Origin: Muribaculaceae bacterium
Lineage (GTDB): Bacteria; Bacteroidota; Bacteroidia; Bacteroidales; Muribaculaceae
Assembly (NCBI GenBank): GCA_022510385.1
Contig: JAFLTQ010000024.1
Coordinates: 1 to 35,320, forward strand
DNA: 35,320 nucleotides
Reading direction: 5' to 3'
Position numbers and translations under genes: made by a program. The notes beneath the pieces are model-generated. The model saw nothing but the letters and a program-made list of their open reading frames with translations. It was not told the DNA's origin and did no database searches. Shown here piece after piece: positions 1 through 7,913 of this stretch. How positions within the stretch are numbered: position 1 is the first letter of the stretch; each line of letters begins with the position of its first letter.

Positions 1-56
1 TGAAGATTATTAACCCATTGGTCGAAACGAGCGCAGCGAGTTGAGAGCTGTGGGAG
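1..56 (+). repeat. Dispersed repeat A, copy 1 (cut by window edge)
   Basis: This is the right part of a roughly 75-bp element. It recurs in direct orientation at 5727-5803 and 7810-7880, and in inverted orientation at 18575-18647. The shared core includes CCATTGGTCGAAACGAGCGC followed by AGCGAGTTGAGAGCTGTGGG. The left part of this copy, with the GTCGC-GGA-GCGAC stem, lies outside the window. It sits just upstream of the leader of the major fimbrial subunit. Confidence 0.85.
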
Positions 57-115
57 AGGAAGAAAGAAAACTAAAAATAAAATAAACAAACATTACTAAC
101 CAAAATTAAATTTTT

Positions 116-1753
116 ATGAAACTATTCAAGTATGGAATGTCCTTGGCAGCTCTTGCGCTCCTCGCATCCTGCGCCAACGACAACGTGACTGATCCGGGGG
201 ATCAAACTCAAGTATTTCCTGACGGTTCTATGTACGCAGCTTTCAACATCGTGCTTCCAGTAACTAATGGTAATGGAGCACGTGCGGTTGAATATCAAGC
301 CGGTACTGCCGAAGAGTATGCCGCTAATACCGGTATGATTTATCTTTTCAAAGCTGGTACTTCAGCAGGCGAGGATAATTATGTTTACGTGTCTGAAGCT
401 CCGCTTTCTTTAGGTTGGAATAATGGCAGTGACGATATCGAAAGAGTTTCTACAACAGCTACCGCTAAATTTACTGTAGCTGAGATGGGAGCTTTAGCAA
501 ATGAGTATTATGCATTGGTTGTTCTAAATAAAAGTACTGATTTCCCGGAACCCAAAAACTCTACTAACTTCGGAACATGGAAAAAAACTGCACACAGCAA
601 TGTTGGAACACTTGAAGGCGTAGCTACTAATTTTGTTATGACAAACGCTCCAGGTTCAGAAGAAGCTATCAATCCCGCTGTTGTTCCTAACACGCTTGTT
701 AAGATAGAAAAATCAAGCTTTAAACCTTCTCCAAATAATTTGCCAGTAGCAGCAAGTATTTATGTACAGCGTGAGGTTGCCAAAGTTGAAATGGTAGATA
801 ATACTGGTGAAAATAAAACTTGGGCAAAATTTGGTGTTGATGGCACAGACGGTAAAGATTTTATCCGTTTCGATGCATGGGAACTTGATATCACTAATAA
901 CTCCACTTATCCCGTACAGGTAATTGATGGTGTAACTGGAATTGATGGTTTCACAACTTGGATTACTGATGAAACTAATCATAGCGGTGCTAATTTCTAC
1001 GCTACAGGAAAAACTTTCAATCGCGTTTGGTGGGCTATAGACCCGAACTACAACGGTGCTGTTTCTGGTTATGGTGATGCAGGAACTCAGAATGCAGTTT
1101 TCACAAAGATTTCATATGATCAAGTAGCTAATAAACTTAGCGGTGACCAAAAGAAACTCTATGATTATGCAAGGGAGAACACAATGGAATATAACTATAT
1201 GAACCTTAACCAGACTACAAGTGTATGGGTAAAAGGTACATATTTCGTGGGTAAAGCACCAGAAGAAGGAGATGGATCTTCATTTGTTGTTTATGGAACT
1301 TATAAAGCAGCTGTTCCTGCTTCAACATTAGGCGCAGGTCAAAAAGGTATTACTTTGGCTGCACTTTATGAGGGAAGTGCTGAAAATTTAGCAACTGCAA
1401 AAGCAGCTTTAGGTGTGACAGATGACAATACTACAGTTGATTACTATCATAATGGTATCACATATTATCGCATACCTATCCGTCATTTCGAAGATAGTGA
1501 AAGTGCTGCGTTGGATGAAAGCTGGAAGACTGATACAGATGCTGCATATGAAAAAGTTCACCGTGGTCGTTTCGGCCTTCTCCGCAACAACTGGTATCAG
1601 ATCACTATTAACTCAGTTTCAGGTCTTGGTGAACCGACTATCCCGGACAATCCCCCGACAACTCCGGACGATCCGAAACAGGAGAACTGGTACATCAATG
1701 CTTCAATCAACATCCTTGCTTGGGCTAAACGTGCACACGGTTACGATCTCTAA
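116..1753 (+). CDS. Mfa1-like major fimbrial subunit lipoprotein (type V pilus)
   Basis: This 545-residue protein is probably the main shaft subunit of a type V fimbria, exported as a lipoprotein and assembled on the outer membrane. The N-terminus is a lipoprotein signal peptide ending LLASC, with the lipidated Cys at 19. GARAVE follows, with Arg56 at the position where Arg-specific cleavage frees the acceptor groove in Porphyromonas fimbrillins. QREVAKVEM near 217-225 and LRNNWYQITINSV near the C-terminus are fimbrillin signatures. The C-terminus (ASINILAWAKRAHGYDL) fits a donor strand. Length is close to Mfa1 (about 560 residues). The ATG is preceded by an A-rich leader with CATTACTAACCAAA at 91-104, which closely resembles a leader at 18832-18845 before the SusC gene. 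It is first in the cluster and is followed by a strong hairpin, as expected for the most highly expressed subunit. Family assignment is firm; the major-subunit role is inferred from order and length. Confidence 0.85.
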   Translation: MKLFKYGMSLAALALLASCANDNVTDPGDQTQVFPDGSMYAAFNIVLPVTNGNGARAVEYQAGTAEEYAANTGMIYLFKAGTSAGEDNYVYVSEAPLSLGWNNGSDDIERVSTTATAKFTVAEMGALANEYYALVVLNKSTDFPEPKNSTNFGTWKKTAHSNVGTLEGVATNFVMTNAPGSEEAINPAVVPNTLVKIEKSSFKPSPNNLPVAASIYVQREVAKVEMVDNTGENKTWAKFGVDGTDGKDFIRFDAWELDITNNSTYPVQVIDGVTGIDGFTTWITDETNHSGANFYATGKTFNRVWWAIDPNYNGAVSGYGDAGTQNAVFTKISYDQVANKLSGDQKKLYDYARENTMEYNYMNLNQTTSVWVKGTYFVGKAPEEGDGSSFVVYGTYKAAVPASTLGAGQKGITLAALYEGSAENLATAKAALGVTDDNTTVDYYHNGITYYRIPIRHFEDSESAALDESWKTDTDAAYEKVHRGRFGLLRNNWYQITINSVSGLGEPTIPDNPPTTPDDPKQENWYINASINILAWAKRAHGYDL

Positions 1754-1771
1754 TCAATTTTATAAGGGTAC

Positions 1772-1789
1772 AGGAGGCTTGCGCCTCCT
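1772..1789 (+). terminator. GC-rich intercistronic hairpin after the major fimbrillin gene
   Basis: AGGAGGC pairs with GCCTCCT across a TTGC loop, 19 bases after the stop codon. No U-run follows, so it is more likely an RNA-stabilising or partly attenuating hairpin than a full terminator. It would allow more major subunit than downstream accessory proteins. Confidence 0.5.
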
Positions 1790-1801
1790 ATACCTCCCAT
1801 G

Positions 1802-1820
1802 AGGATTTTGAAAAAATCCT
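1802..1820 (+). repeat. AGGATTT hairpin module, copy 1
   Basis: AGGATTTT and AAAATCCT form an 8-bp stem, followed by ACCCGTT. The same stem followed by a CCCGTT-type sequence occurs at 5969-5988, 7973-7992 and 12729-12747. In each case it lies 20-70 bases before a start codon or signal peptide of a gene in this fimbrial cluster. Confidence 0.7.
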
Positions 1821-1841
1821 ACCCGTTGAAAAAAAGAAAGA

Positions 1842-2570
1842 ATGATATCTTTATCAGATTATATACAGAATAAACTTGACAACAAAGAAATGGAGTCACT
1901 CGAATCTTTGTTGCAAAAAGCTATTTTCCATAAAGATTATGATGGAATAGTTAATTTCGTCAATGACGGAATTAAAAATGGTGAATATAGCTCTGTTCAA
2001 AGAATTCTGGAACTGAGTAGTAAATTGAATCCGGTTGAAGAGGATGAAATTGTCACCATTGAGGATTTCAACATGACCCCGAGTATGAGGGATATGATAA
2101 TAGGATTTGCACGCGTAAGATTGATGAACAATCCTCCGGAAGAGGTTGAACCAAATATCTTTTATATAGATCCGGCAAAATATATCAAGAATGTCAACCC
2201 TCTGACTCTATCATTGTTGGCTCAGGTGGTACGCAACAAATATTATAATGCTGAGACAGAGATGGGTGTAGGTATCTCAAAGAAGTCAACCAAACGAGTG
2301 AAAGACCATTTCGGTATAAATAAAGATGGACAAGTTGAGTATGACTCAACCCAACCGGTTTTCATTTTTGATGCCCGTTCCAATTCCAACGCTGTGGATG
2401 TTGAGGATTATCTTGGAGGTAAATTGAAGGACCCGAAAGTGAAACATTTCTGGGATCATCTTCCTGACAAAGAGGCTCCCGGTGAGGGTCATGGAGACCG
2501 TAATACAGTTTGTTTCTATATCGGAGCCTTGTCACCATATTACCAAAGATTGGCAAGGGACAAACAATAA
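1842..2570 (+). CDS. Unknown protein between the major fimbrillin and anchor genes
   Basis: I do not recognise the family of this 242-residue protein. It has no signal peptide, lipobox or membrane segment, so it is predicted to be cytoplasmic, unlike every other product in the fimbrial cluster. The first 65 residues are charged and look helical (MISLSDYIQNKLDNKEMESL and onward). The middle contains PNIFYIDPAKYIKNVNPLTL and a Lys/Arg-rich stretch (SKKSTKRVKDHFG). The C-terminal third has PVFIFDARSNSNAVDVEDYL and ends in a His/Asp-rich segment (GEGHGDRNTVCFYIGALSPY). It starts 22 bases after the AGGATTT hairpin and ends 9 bases before the anchor gene, so it is almost certainly co-transcribed with the fimbrial genes. 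A regulatory or cytoplasmic assembly role is possible, but nothing in the sequence settles it. Confidence 0.75.
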   Translation: MISLSDYIQNKLDNKEMESLESLLQKAIFHKDYDGIVNFVNDGIKNGEYSSVQRILELSSKLNPVEEDEIVTIEDFNMTPSMRDMIIGFARVRLMNNPPEEVEPNIFYIDPAKYIKNVNPLTLSLLAQVVRNKYYNAETEMGVGISKKSTKRVKDHFGINKDGQVEYDSTQPVFIFDARSNSNAVDVEDYLGGKLKDPKVKHFWDHLPDKEAPGEGHGDRNTVCFYIGALSPYYQRLARDKQ

Positions 2571-2579
2571 AAAGAGTAA

Positions 2580-3797
2580 ATGATAAGAAATATAAGACAT
2601 AAAAAATTAAAATCTTTATTTGCACTGCTGACCTTCATCGGGTTATTCTCCTCTTGCAAGATGATAAACGAGGATTTCCCCGAGTGTTCAGAGCTTGCAA
2701 GAGTCTATACGCGTGTCACCTTTATTTATGACTACAATATGCGATATACCGACCTCTTCGACTCTCATGTCGGTTCGGTTTATCTGTATGTGTTTGATAG
2801 CGAAGGAACCTATCTTTACCGTCGCGAAAAAAATAAAGTGAACATGGAGGATATCAACCATCCGGATTTCTCAATCATGTTTGATGACTCAGAGATATTG
2901 CCGGGCCATAGATACCAATTTGTGGCAATAGCCCAGGGTAACCATGCCGGATATGACGCGTCACTCGAAACTCCGGGTTTCCAGATTCCCGAAGATACGC
3001 CGATGATACCGGGAGTTTCTAAAATCGAAGACTACCGGCTTAAGCTCGACCGCGACGATGACGGAACTTACGACTTCGGTATCGTAAACTTCAAGGATGC
3101 TTATGGCAATAACTCGCAGATGATGGATACAATCTGGAGCACCAAGCCTGATGAGGTGCAGGTGGCAAATATCCCGACCATCGAATATGTGTTGTCAGTG
3201 GAGAAAATCCCCGACGTATATGTGGATGTTGAAATCCCGATGATGCGTATCACCAATGCCGTGAAGGTGAATCTCGTGCATGACTCTTTCGATGAGAACA
3301 CCGATGTTGATCTCTACAACATATTGATTGACTTCCCCAACGGTAACGGTACGATCGACTTCACGGGTACTACATATCCCGCACAGGAACTTTACTACCG
3401 GGCCCTTAGAAAATCCATGCAGGTTTACAGGGCGAAAAATAACGGGGCGCAATATGAGGCCGACCCGGCAATCCCTGAGACCAAGGGTGCCACAAGAGCC
3501 GGAACAACCTATTGCGTTCAAGCTGATTTCGGAGTGTCGCGTATGCAGACCACTGACGGCAGTTCATTGCAGATCAGGAATGCCAGAGATAATTCGATGA
3601 TTGTGGAAATTCCGGAATTCTCCACATGGCTTGCTGACTATTTCAACAACTATTTCGATGACGGCCAGGAGCTTCTCGACCGAGAATATAACTTCACGGT
3701 TGACGTGCACCTCGACGATAACGGACAAAACGACTGGATTCAAGTAGGTTGCGCCATCCTTGGATGGGGTAAGCGAATTTATTATTATGACTTGTAG
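2580..3797 (+). CDS. FimB/Mfa2-type fimbrial anchor lipoprotein
   Basis: This 405-residue lipoprotein matches the FimB/Mfa2 family, which anchors type V fimbriae to the outer membrane and limits their length. The basic signal peptide ends LFSSC (Cys26). The signature VYTRVTFIYDYNMRYTDLF then HVGSVYLYVFDSEGTYL at about 42-78 is typical of Mfa2. ILPGHRYQFVAIAQGNHAG follows. There is no Thr/Ser-Arg-Ala/Gly processing motif in the first 60 mature residues, as expected for an anchor that is not incorporated by strand exchange. The C-terminus (VGCAILGWGKRIYYYDL) shares the I/V-L-x-W motif of the fimbrillins. The stop codon overlaps the next gene by 11 bases, which suggests translational coupling. 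Confidence 0.85.
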   Translation: MIRNIRHKKLKSLFALLTFIGLFSSCKMINEDFPECSELARVYTRVTFIYDYNMRYTDLFDSHVGSVYLYVFDSEGTYLYRREKNKVNMEDINHPDFSIMFDDSEILPGHRYQFVAIAQGNHAGYDASLETPGFQIPEDTPMIPGVSKIEDYRLKLDRDDDGTYDFGIVNFKDAYGNNSQMMDTIWSTKPDEVQVANIPTIEYVLSVEKIPDVYVDVEIPMMRITNAVKVNLVHDSFDENTDVDLYNILIDFPNGNGTIDFTGTTYPAQELYYRALRKSMQVYRAKNNGAQYEADPAIPETKGATRAGTTYCVQADFGVSRMQTTDGSSLQIRNARDNSMIVEIPEFSTWLADYFNNYFDDGQELLDREYNFTVDVHLDDNGQNDWIQVGCAILGWGKRIYYYDL

Positions 3798-5526
3798 GCT
3801 GCTGAGAAATATAAAATATATACTGTTGTCTGCGACGTTCTCGTGGGCCGCACTCTCTTTCTCTTCCTGCAAGGATGATATGCCGGGAGATGAGGAGCAG
3901 ACTGTAACCTCAGCGCCGAAAGAAACCTACTATTTCACAATCGACATCCAGATTCCTTCGGAAACCGCCTCGACACGTGGTGTCACCGAATCAGATGGGA
4001 CCTCCTCAGATAAAACGCAAGAGGCTACAGCCAAGGAGAAAACCCTTATGGATGCCGAGATCTATTTCTGCCAGAATAATGAAGTCAAGGTGAAGCTCGA
4101 TGCCGAGCAATTAGTGGAACGCACCGATAAATCCATAACGATCTTCGCCAAACTCGAAGATATCGATGACCTTGTGGATATGGCAATGAAAGAGGAAGAT
4201 ATCCAGCTATTCATAGTGGGAAACGTTAAGGCAACTAAATTAAGTCACACATTCGACAAGACCGGGGATAATGCCAATGCGGCAACATTCACTGTCCCCA
4301 CAAATGCCGCCACCTCTCCGTTGGGTGATTTCGGGAAGGAAGGGCAGTATCTGCCGATTGTAAATGCCAAGAAATTCTCATTCAAACTCCCGAAGGGGGA
4401 AGACAAAACAGCCACAATAGATTTGATAAAGAATAAGTTCCAGAGAGGACAGAATGGTTATCAATACTATGTAATTCCCGAAACTTTGGATATGGAGCGA
4501 GGTGTGGCCCGTCTTGAATATAAAGACCTGCGTCCCGATGATTCCGCAACTGATGTAAAGCTTCGGAAAGAGCATGTTTTCAAGGTAGAGAAATTTGATG
4601 AGATCTATCTACGCCTCTATTCGATGACTCCCTTTAATGTGAACAAGAAGTCATATCTTTTCAGACATGCGGCAAAAGGTGATAACAGTAAGGCTACTGG
4701 AATCTCCGAATTGCTTGAATATGAAAAGGGAGATACAGGATATAACTGGATAACAAATCCCGACTGGACATTATCAAGCGGAGTATACACCAAATTAGGT
4801 TCTTTCTTTAATGGTCTTGAGATAACAGAAGATTCCTACGACTTGGCTGCTCGCGACGGTGAAATAAGGATTGACCAACTGGATGGTAGAACAAATGGCA
4901 GTGACGACGGATTTCATCCCTGGTGCTATATCACTGAAAACACTCTCCCGTCGATAGCTCTTATGGAGGAATTCGAAGAGCAGGCCCCGGGAACGGAGGA
5001 TGAGCTAAAGACTGCTATCTTGACGAAACATGCCACCGGTATTAAATTCAAGTTTATTCTTCTTGATAAGAATGGAGACATCCTGCAATATGAGGATCCG
5101 AATGAGACAGGTGGTGACAACGGAACCGGAGCAGCTCCAAAAACTTCCCTATATCCGAAGGAAGTGAGCAATTCCAATACCGAGGGAAGCGACCGATGGA
5201 TAAGCATAATGCATTCCGAAACCGGTGAATATATGGATGTCAAACCGGAAAAAGTAACCGTTATCGGAGAAGATGGAAAGGAAAAAGAGGTGACAGCTTA
5301 TTGTCTCGAGTATATAGCCTGCATAATCCACAACGGCCAAAACTATAATAAAGCGACAGGTCCGATACCGCCGATGTATTACGGAGTTGTAAGAAACAAC
5401 ACTTATCAGATAGGCATCAACAGTATCGATTACATACCGTTCCCCGAAAGGCCGCAAGCGCATTATCTGTCGGTTGAGATTAAGGTTTTGCCGTGGGTAA
5501 GAAGGTCGATAACTGTTGCGTGGTAG
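3787..5526 (+). CDS. Fimbrillin-like accessory/tip lipoprotein 1
   Basis: This 579-residue fimbrillin family protein is probably a minor or tip subunit. I chose the ATG at 3787, inside the end of the anchor gene. It gives a basic N-terminus (MTCRLLRNIKYILL) and a signal peptide ending SFSSC (Cys28). An in-frame ATG at 3760 only adds nine residues. ETASTRGVTES places Arg64 36 residues after the Cys, a likely maturation site. ERGVARLEYK near 237-246 and VRNNTYQIGINSI near 540 are fimbrillin signatures. The C-terminus is YLSVEIKVLPWVRRSITVAW, identical to that of the next gene. The last 65 coding bases and about 45 bases past the stop are nearly the same as those of the 5812-7734 gene, indicating recent duplication or gene conversion. 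Confidence 0.8.
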   Translation: MTCRLLRNIKYILLSATFSWAALSFSSCKDDMPGDEEQTVTSAPKETYYFTIDIQIPSETASTRGVTESDGTSSDKTQEATAKEKTLMDAEIYFCQNNEVKVKLDAEQLVERTDKSITIFAKLEDIDDLVDMAMKEEDIQLFIVGNVKATKLSHTFDKTGDNANAATFTVPTNAATSPLGDFGKEGQYLPIVNAKKFSFKLPKGEDKTATIDLIKNKFQRGQNGYQYYVIPETLDMERGVARLEYKDLRPDDSATDVKLRKEHVFKVEKFDEIYLRLYSMTPFNVNKKSYLFRHAAKGDNSKATGISELLEYEKGDTGYNWITNPDWTLSSGVYTKLGSFFNGLEITEDSYDLAARDGEIRIDQLDGRTNGSDDGFHPWCYITENTLPSIALMEEFEEQAPGTEDELKTAILTKHATGIKFKFILLDKNGDILQYEDPNETGGDNGTGAAPKTSLYPKEVSNSNTEGSDRWISIMHSETGEYMDVKPEKVTVIGEDGKEKEVTAYCLEYIACIIHNGQNYNKATGPIPPMYYGVVRNNTYQIGINSIDYIPFPERPQAHYLSVEIKVLPWVRRSITVAW

Positions 5527-5539
5527 CGGGGAGAGAATT

Positions 5540-5566
5540 GAGGCACCTTCGACGAAAGACGGGTGA
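5540..5566 (+). repeat. Dispersed repeat C (GGCACCTTCGACGAAAGAC), copy 1
   Basis: GGCACCTTCGACGAAAGAC followed by GGGTGA occurs here, again at 5662-5687, and with one base change at 7747-7773. Copies 1 and 3 sit at the same distance after the stop codons of two homologous fimbrillin genes. Confidence 0.8.
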
Positions 5567-5579
5567 AGAGAGAAGAAAA

Positions 5580-5600
5580 TGAGTTGTGAGTTGTGAGTTG
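5580..5600 (+). repeat. TGAGTTG heptamer array (3 units)
   Basis: Three perfect TGAGTTG units are preceded by an A that forms ATG. A longer array lies at 5806-5847. Related sequence is at 12565-12590, and inverted units are at 18651-18671. Confidence 0.85.
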
Positions 5601-5613
5601 TGAGAGCTTGTAG

Positions 5614-5633
5614 GGACGCGACCTGTCGCGTCC
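5614..5633. repeat. Perfect 9-bp palindromic stem
   Basis: GGACGCGAC and GTCGCGTCC are separated by only CT. A related half, GTCGGACGCGACCGGG, occurs at about 5943-5958. It looks like part of a dispersed intergenic repeat, though a protein-binding site cannot be excluded. Confidence 0.6.
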
Positions 5634-5661
5634 GCCGCGCAAAAGGAGCTCATTAGAAGGA

Positions 5662-5687
5662 AGGCACCTTCGACGAAAGACGGGTGA
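5662..5687 (+). repeat. Dispersed repeat C, copy 2
   Basis: This is a second copy of GGCACCTTCGACGAAAGAC plus GGGTGA in the same gap as copy 1. The gap 5527-5811 therefore consists mostly of repeats: C, heptamers, palindrome, C, an AT-rich AATAAACAATAAACAATAAA stretch, repeat A and more heptamers. I see no separate gene in it. Confidence 0.75.
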
Positions 5688-5726
5688 TAAAACAATGAGT
5701 AATAAACAATAAACAATAAATAATAA

Positions 5727-5803
5727 GTGAGTCGCGGAGCGACTGAAGATTATTAACCCATTGGTCGAAACGAGCGCAGCGAGTTGAGAGCTGTGGGGAG
5801 AGG
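5727..5803 (+). repeat. Dispersed repeat A, copy 2
   Basis: This is the most complete copy. It begins GTGA, followed by the GTCGC-GGA-GCGAC stem, TGAAGATTATTAACCCATTG, GTCGAAACGAGCGCAGCGAG and TTGAGAGCTGTGGGGAGAGG. The part from 5742 on is almost identical to positions 1-60, and 7810-7880 differs by a few bases near GAAGAAGATTAACCC. Confidence 0.85.
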
Positions 5804-5805
5804 AA

Positions 5806-5847
5806 TGAGTTGTGAGTTGTGAGTTGTGGGTTGTGAGTTGTGAGTTG
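5806..5847 (+). repeat. TGAGTTG heptamer array (6 units) over a fimbrillin gene start
   Basis: There are six tandem 7-base units, one degenerate (TGGGTTG), directly after repeat A. The array contains the only upstream in-frame start found for the next fimbrillin gene, a GTG at 5812. The ATG at 5805 is exactly one unit (7 bases) out of frame and stops at 5820-5822. A gain or loss of units would shift frame between the ATG and the signal peptide. Confidence 0.8.
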
Positions 5848-7734
5848 GAGAGTTGTGGGAGAGAAGAGAAAAAATTGAGCAGAAAAAACAACATATTGAA
5901 TTATACGCAAAACGGAAACCACGTTAGTGATTCTTCGTGCTCGTCGGACGCGACCGGGAATGGGAACAAGGATTTAAGGAAAAATCCTGCCCGTTTTAAT
6001 AGAGCTGCGAGGGTTGCTGTTATGATGCTGTTGTTGTTTGTGGCTTCAGTATTGGCAGGCTGCTCACATGACTCAGCAAACGATGAGCCGTATCCCGGAG
6101 AGGAGGAGAACTTCTCAATAGAGAATCTCTACTTGCAGCTGCATCTCAACCTGCCTACCGGTACCTCTACCAAGAGCGTTACTGACAATACAAAACCGGG
6201 AGACTCCACTTCCGGACAGCTCAACGGACAGACAAATGAAAATAAGATCAGCTTGGCTTATCTCTTCTTCTATGATATAACGGGAGCAGAAGAGGGTGTT
6301 ACGAATGTTGTAGACGGCCGACTCGTTTGCTCTGTGGAGACATCAAGCATCGAGTCGGCATCGTCAGGCTCCGGGTATGATGTCTATGCCAAAATGGAGA
6401 AAGAGGATCTCATAGCCATGGCGGGCAAGAAGCTTCGTCTATACGTCATCGGTAACATGTATCTCCCTTATAGTTTCAACCCTGAAAGTGAATCAGAACT
6501 GTTGGGAAGTTCCTTTGAGGAATCTGAAATAGGTAGTTACACCAAGAGTTTTGGCAACAACGTAGATGGGAAAGCAGTGCCGTTGTCCAATCAGACATAT
6601 TATGAGCTCGACCTGACCAAACTGAAGCTGGCTGATGGAGTGACCGATGATGCCAACAACACTCAGCTCCTCGAACTCATCAAGAAACTCTTCACCGGGG
6701 AATATACAGATGAATTGGGTGAGAAGGGTCTGCTTTGGGATGCCTCCACGACTACATCCTATAAAGATGGCGACAAAGAGATTTACACAGGCAACGGGAC
6801 TCTCAGCCTGGAGAGGATGGTGGCACGTGTTGACTACAAATCGACAAACAACGATATCTTCCCACTTCCGGCTTATGATAATGCCGGGAATGAGGATGTC
6901 TATCTTAAGATAGTATCCATGCAGCTATTCAATATGGGCAAGAAGGCATATCTCTTCCGTCATACAGCTGCGGGAAATAATGAAGCCGCAACCGGAAATC
7001 CGCAACCATTCGGGAAAGAGAAGGATAATGGCGGAGTCGAAGCAAAATATAACTGGATAGCTGACAGTGATTGGGGGTCAAAAGATTATTTCAATATGAT
7101 GACCTCTTCGGCAGGGAAGGATGAAAACGGAAACGATGTGACTCTGTGGAGTTTCACCGGGGATAACGCCTATCTGAGGACAAGCGCCTTGAGCGGGATG
7201 CCGACAGTGGATAATGGATACAAACCCTGGATGTATATAATGGAGAACACCGTTTCAAAAACAGCGGATATGTCACTGCAATACAATACCGGTATTGAAT
7301 TCAGGATGGTGGCATGCAAGGCAGACGGCACTCCGATAGAGAAGTTGACAGGGACTGAGCCGTATCGCATCACATTGACAGATGGCGCGGCCTCCGGGAA
7401 AGCAACATGGTATAAGGAGCCGGCATGGGTAGATGCGGTGACAGATGGAACCACGGTATTGGAACCGGGCGGCTATTATCTGACCTACCGCTATCTGATC
7501 GACCATAATAATGAATCGGAGAACAATAGCCCCCAACCGACGATTGACCCTGACACCGGGAAGATCAGCAATCCGGCGCCGATGCAATATGCAATCGTCA
7601 GGAATAATGTCTACAGGATATCTGTAACCGGCATCAAGAGTTTGCCGGATCCACATGAGCCTGACAATTATTATCTGTCAGTTGAGATTAAGGTTTTGCC
7701 GTGGGTAAGGAGGTCGATAACTGTTGCGTGGTAG
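5812..7734 (+). CDS. Fimbrillin-like accessory/tip lipoprotein 2 (start uncertain)
   Basis: This fimbrillin family lipoprotein has 640 residues from the GTG at 5812, or 570 from the ATG at 6022. The signal peptide MMLLLFVASVLAGC starts at 6022 but has no positive charge there. Upstream RAARVAV aligns with RVARTAA of the next gene, so translation probably starts further upstream, within or near the repeats. GTSTKSVT puts Lys121 where the paralogues have Arg. ERMVARVDYK near 333-342 and VRNNVYRISVTGI near the end are family signatures. The C-terminus (YLSVEIKVLPWVRRSITVAW) is identical to that of the preceding paralogue. The AGGATTT hairpin (5969-5988) falls inside the candidate N-terminal extension. 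An alternative reading is that 5812-6021 is untranslated leader. Identity is firm; the start is not. Confidence 0.75.
   Translation: MSCELWVVSCELESCGREEKKLSRKNNILNYTQNGNHVSDSSCSSDATGNGNKDLRKNPARFNRAARVAVMMLLLFVASVLAGCSHDSANDEPYPGEEENFSIENLYLQLHLNLPTGTSTKSVTDNTKPGDSTSGQLNGQTNENKISLAYLFFYDITGAEEGVTNVVDGRLVCSVETSSIESASSGSGYDVYAKMEKEDLIAMAGKKLRLYVIGNMYLPYSFNPESESELLGSSFEESEIGSYTKSFGNNVDGKAVPLSNQTYYELDLTKLKLADGVTDDANNTQLLELIKKLFTGEYTDELGEKGLLWDASTTTSYKDGDKEIYTGNGTLSLERMVARVDYKSTNNDIFPLPAYDNAGNEDVYLKIVSMQLFNMGKKAYLFRHTAAGNNEAATGNPQPFGKEKDNGGVEAKYNWIADSDWGSKDYFNMMTSSAGKDENGNDVTLWSFTGDNAYLRTSALSGMPTVDNGYKPWMYIMENTVSKTADMSLQYNTGIEFRMVACKADGTPIEKLTGTEPYRITLTDGAASGKATWYKEPAWVDAVTDGTTVLEPGGYYLTYRYLIDHNNESENNSPQPTIDPDTGKISNPAPMQYAIVRNNVYRISVTGIKSLPDPHEPDNYYLSVEIKVLPWVRRSITVAW
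5969..5988 (+). repeat. AGGATTT hairpin module, copy 2
   Basis: AGGATTT and AAATCCT flank a short A/G loop, followed by GCCCGTTTTA. It lies 33 bases before the ATG of the signal peptide at 6022. Confidence 0.65.
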
Positions 7735-7746
7735 AGGGAGAGGAAT

Positions 7747-7773
7747 GAGGCACCTTCGACGAAAGACAGGTGA
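7747..7773 (+). repeat. Dispersed repeat C, copy 3
   Basis: GAGGCACCTTCGACGAAAGAC is followed by AGGTGA, 12 bases after the stop codon, matching the copy at 5540-5566. The rest of the gap to 7913 holds AATAAACAATAAG, repeat A and a second AT-rich run. Confidence 0.8.
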
Positions 7774-7809
7774 AGAGAGAAGTAAGAAACAGTAAGTAAT
7801 AAACAATAA

Positions 7810-7880
7810 GTGAGTCGCGGAGCGACTGAAGAAGATTAACCCATTGGTCGAAACGAGCGCAGCGAGTTGAGAGCTGTGGG
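7810..7880 (+). repeat. Dispersed repeat A, copy 3
   Basis: This is a direct copy of the 5727-5803 element. It includes the GTCGC-GGA-GCGAC stem, CCCATTGGTCGAAACGAGCG and GTTGAGAGCTGTGGG, with GAAGAAGATTAACCC in place of GAAGATTATTAACCC. Confidence 0.85.
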
Positions 7881-7913
7881 AATAAACAATAAGTAAGAAG
7901 CGATTGTAGTGGG

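Noticed and set aside
5580..5847. Heptamer repeats considered as a CRISPR array
   Set aside because: Units are 7 bases with no unique spacers, and no cas genes are present.
5463..5922. Minus-strand open frames across 5463-5922 with LTTHNSQLTTHNS-type protein
   Set aside because: The repetitive protein is just the translation of the heptamer array and dispersed repeats; there is no start context or plausible fold.
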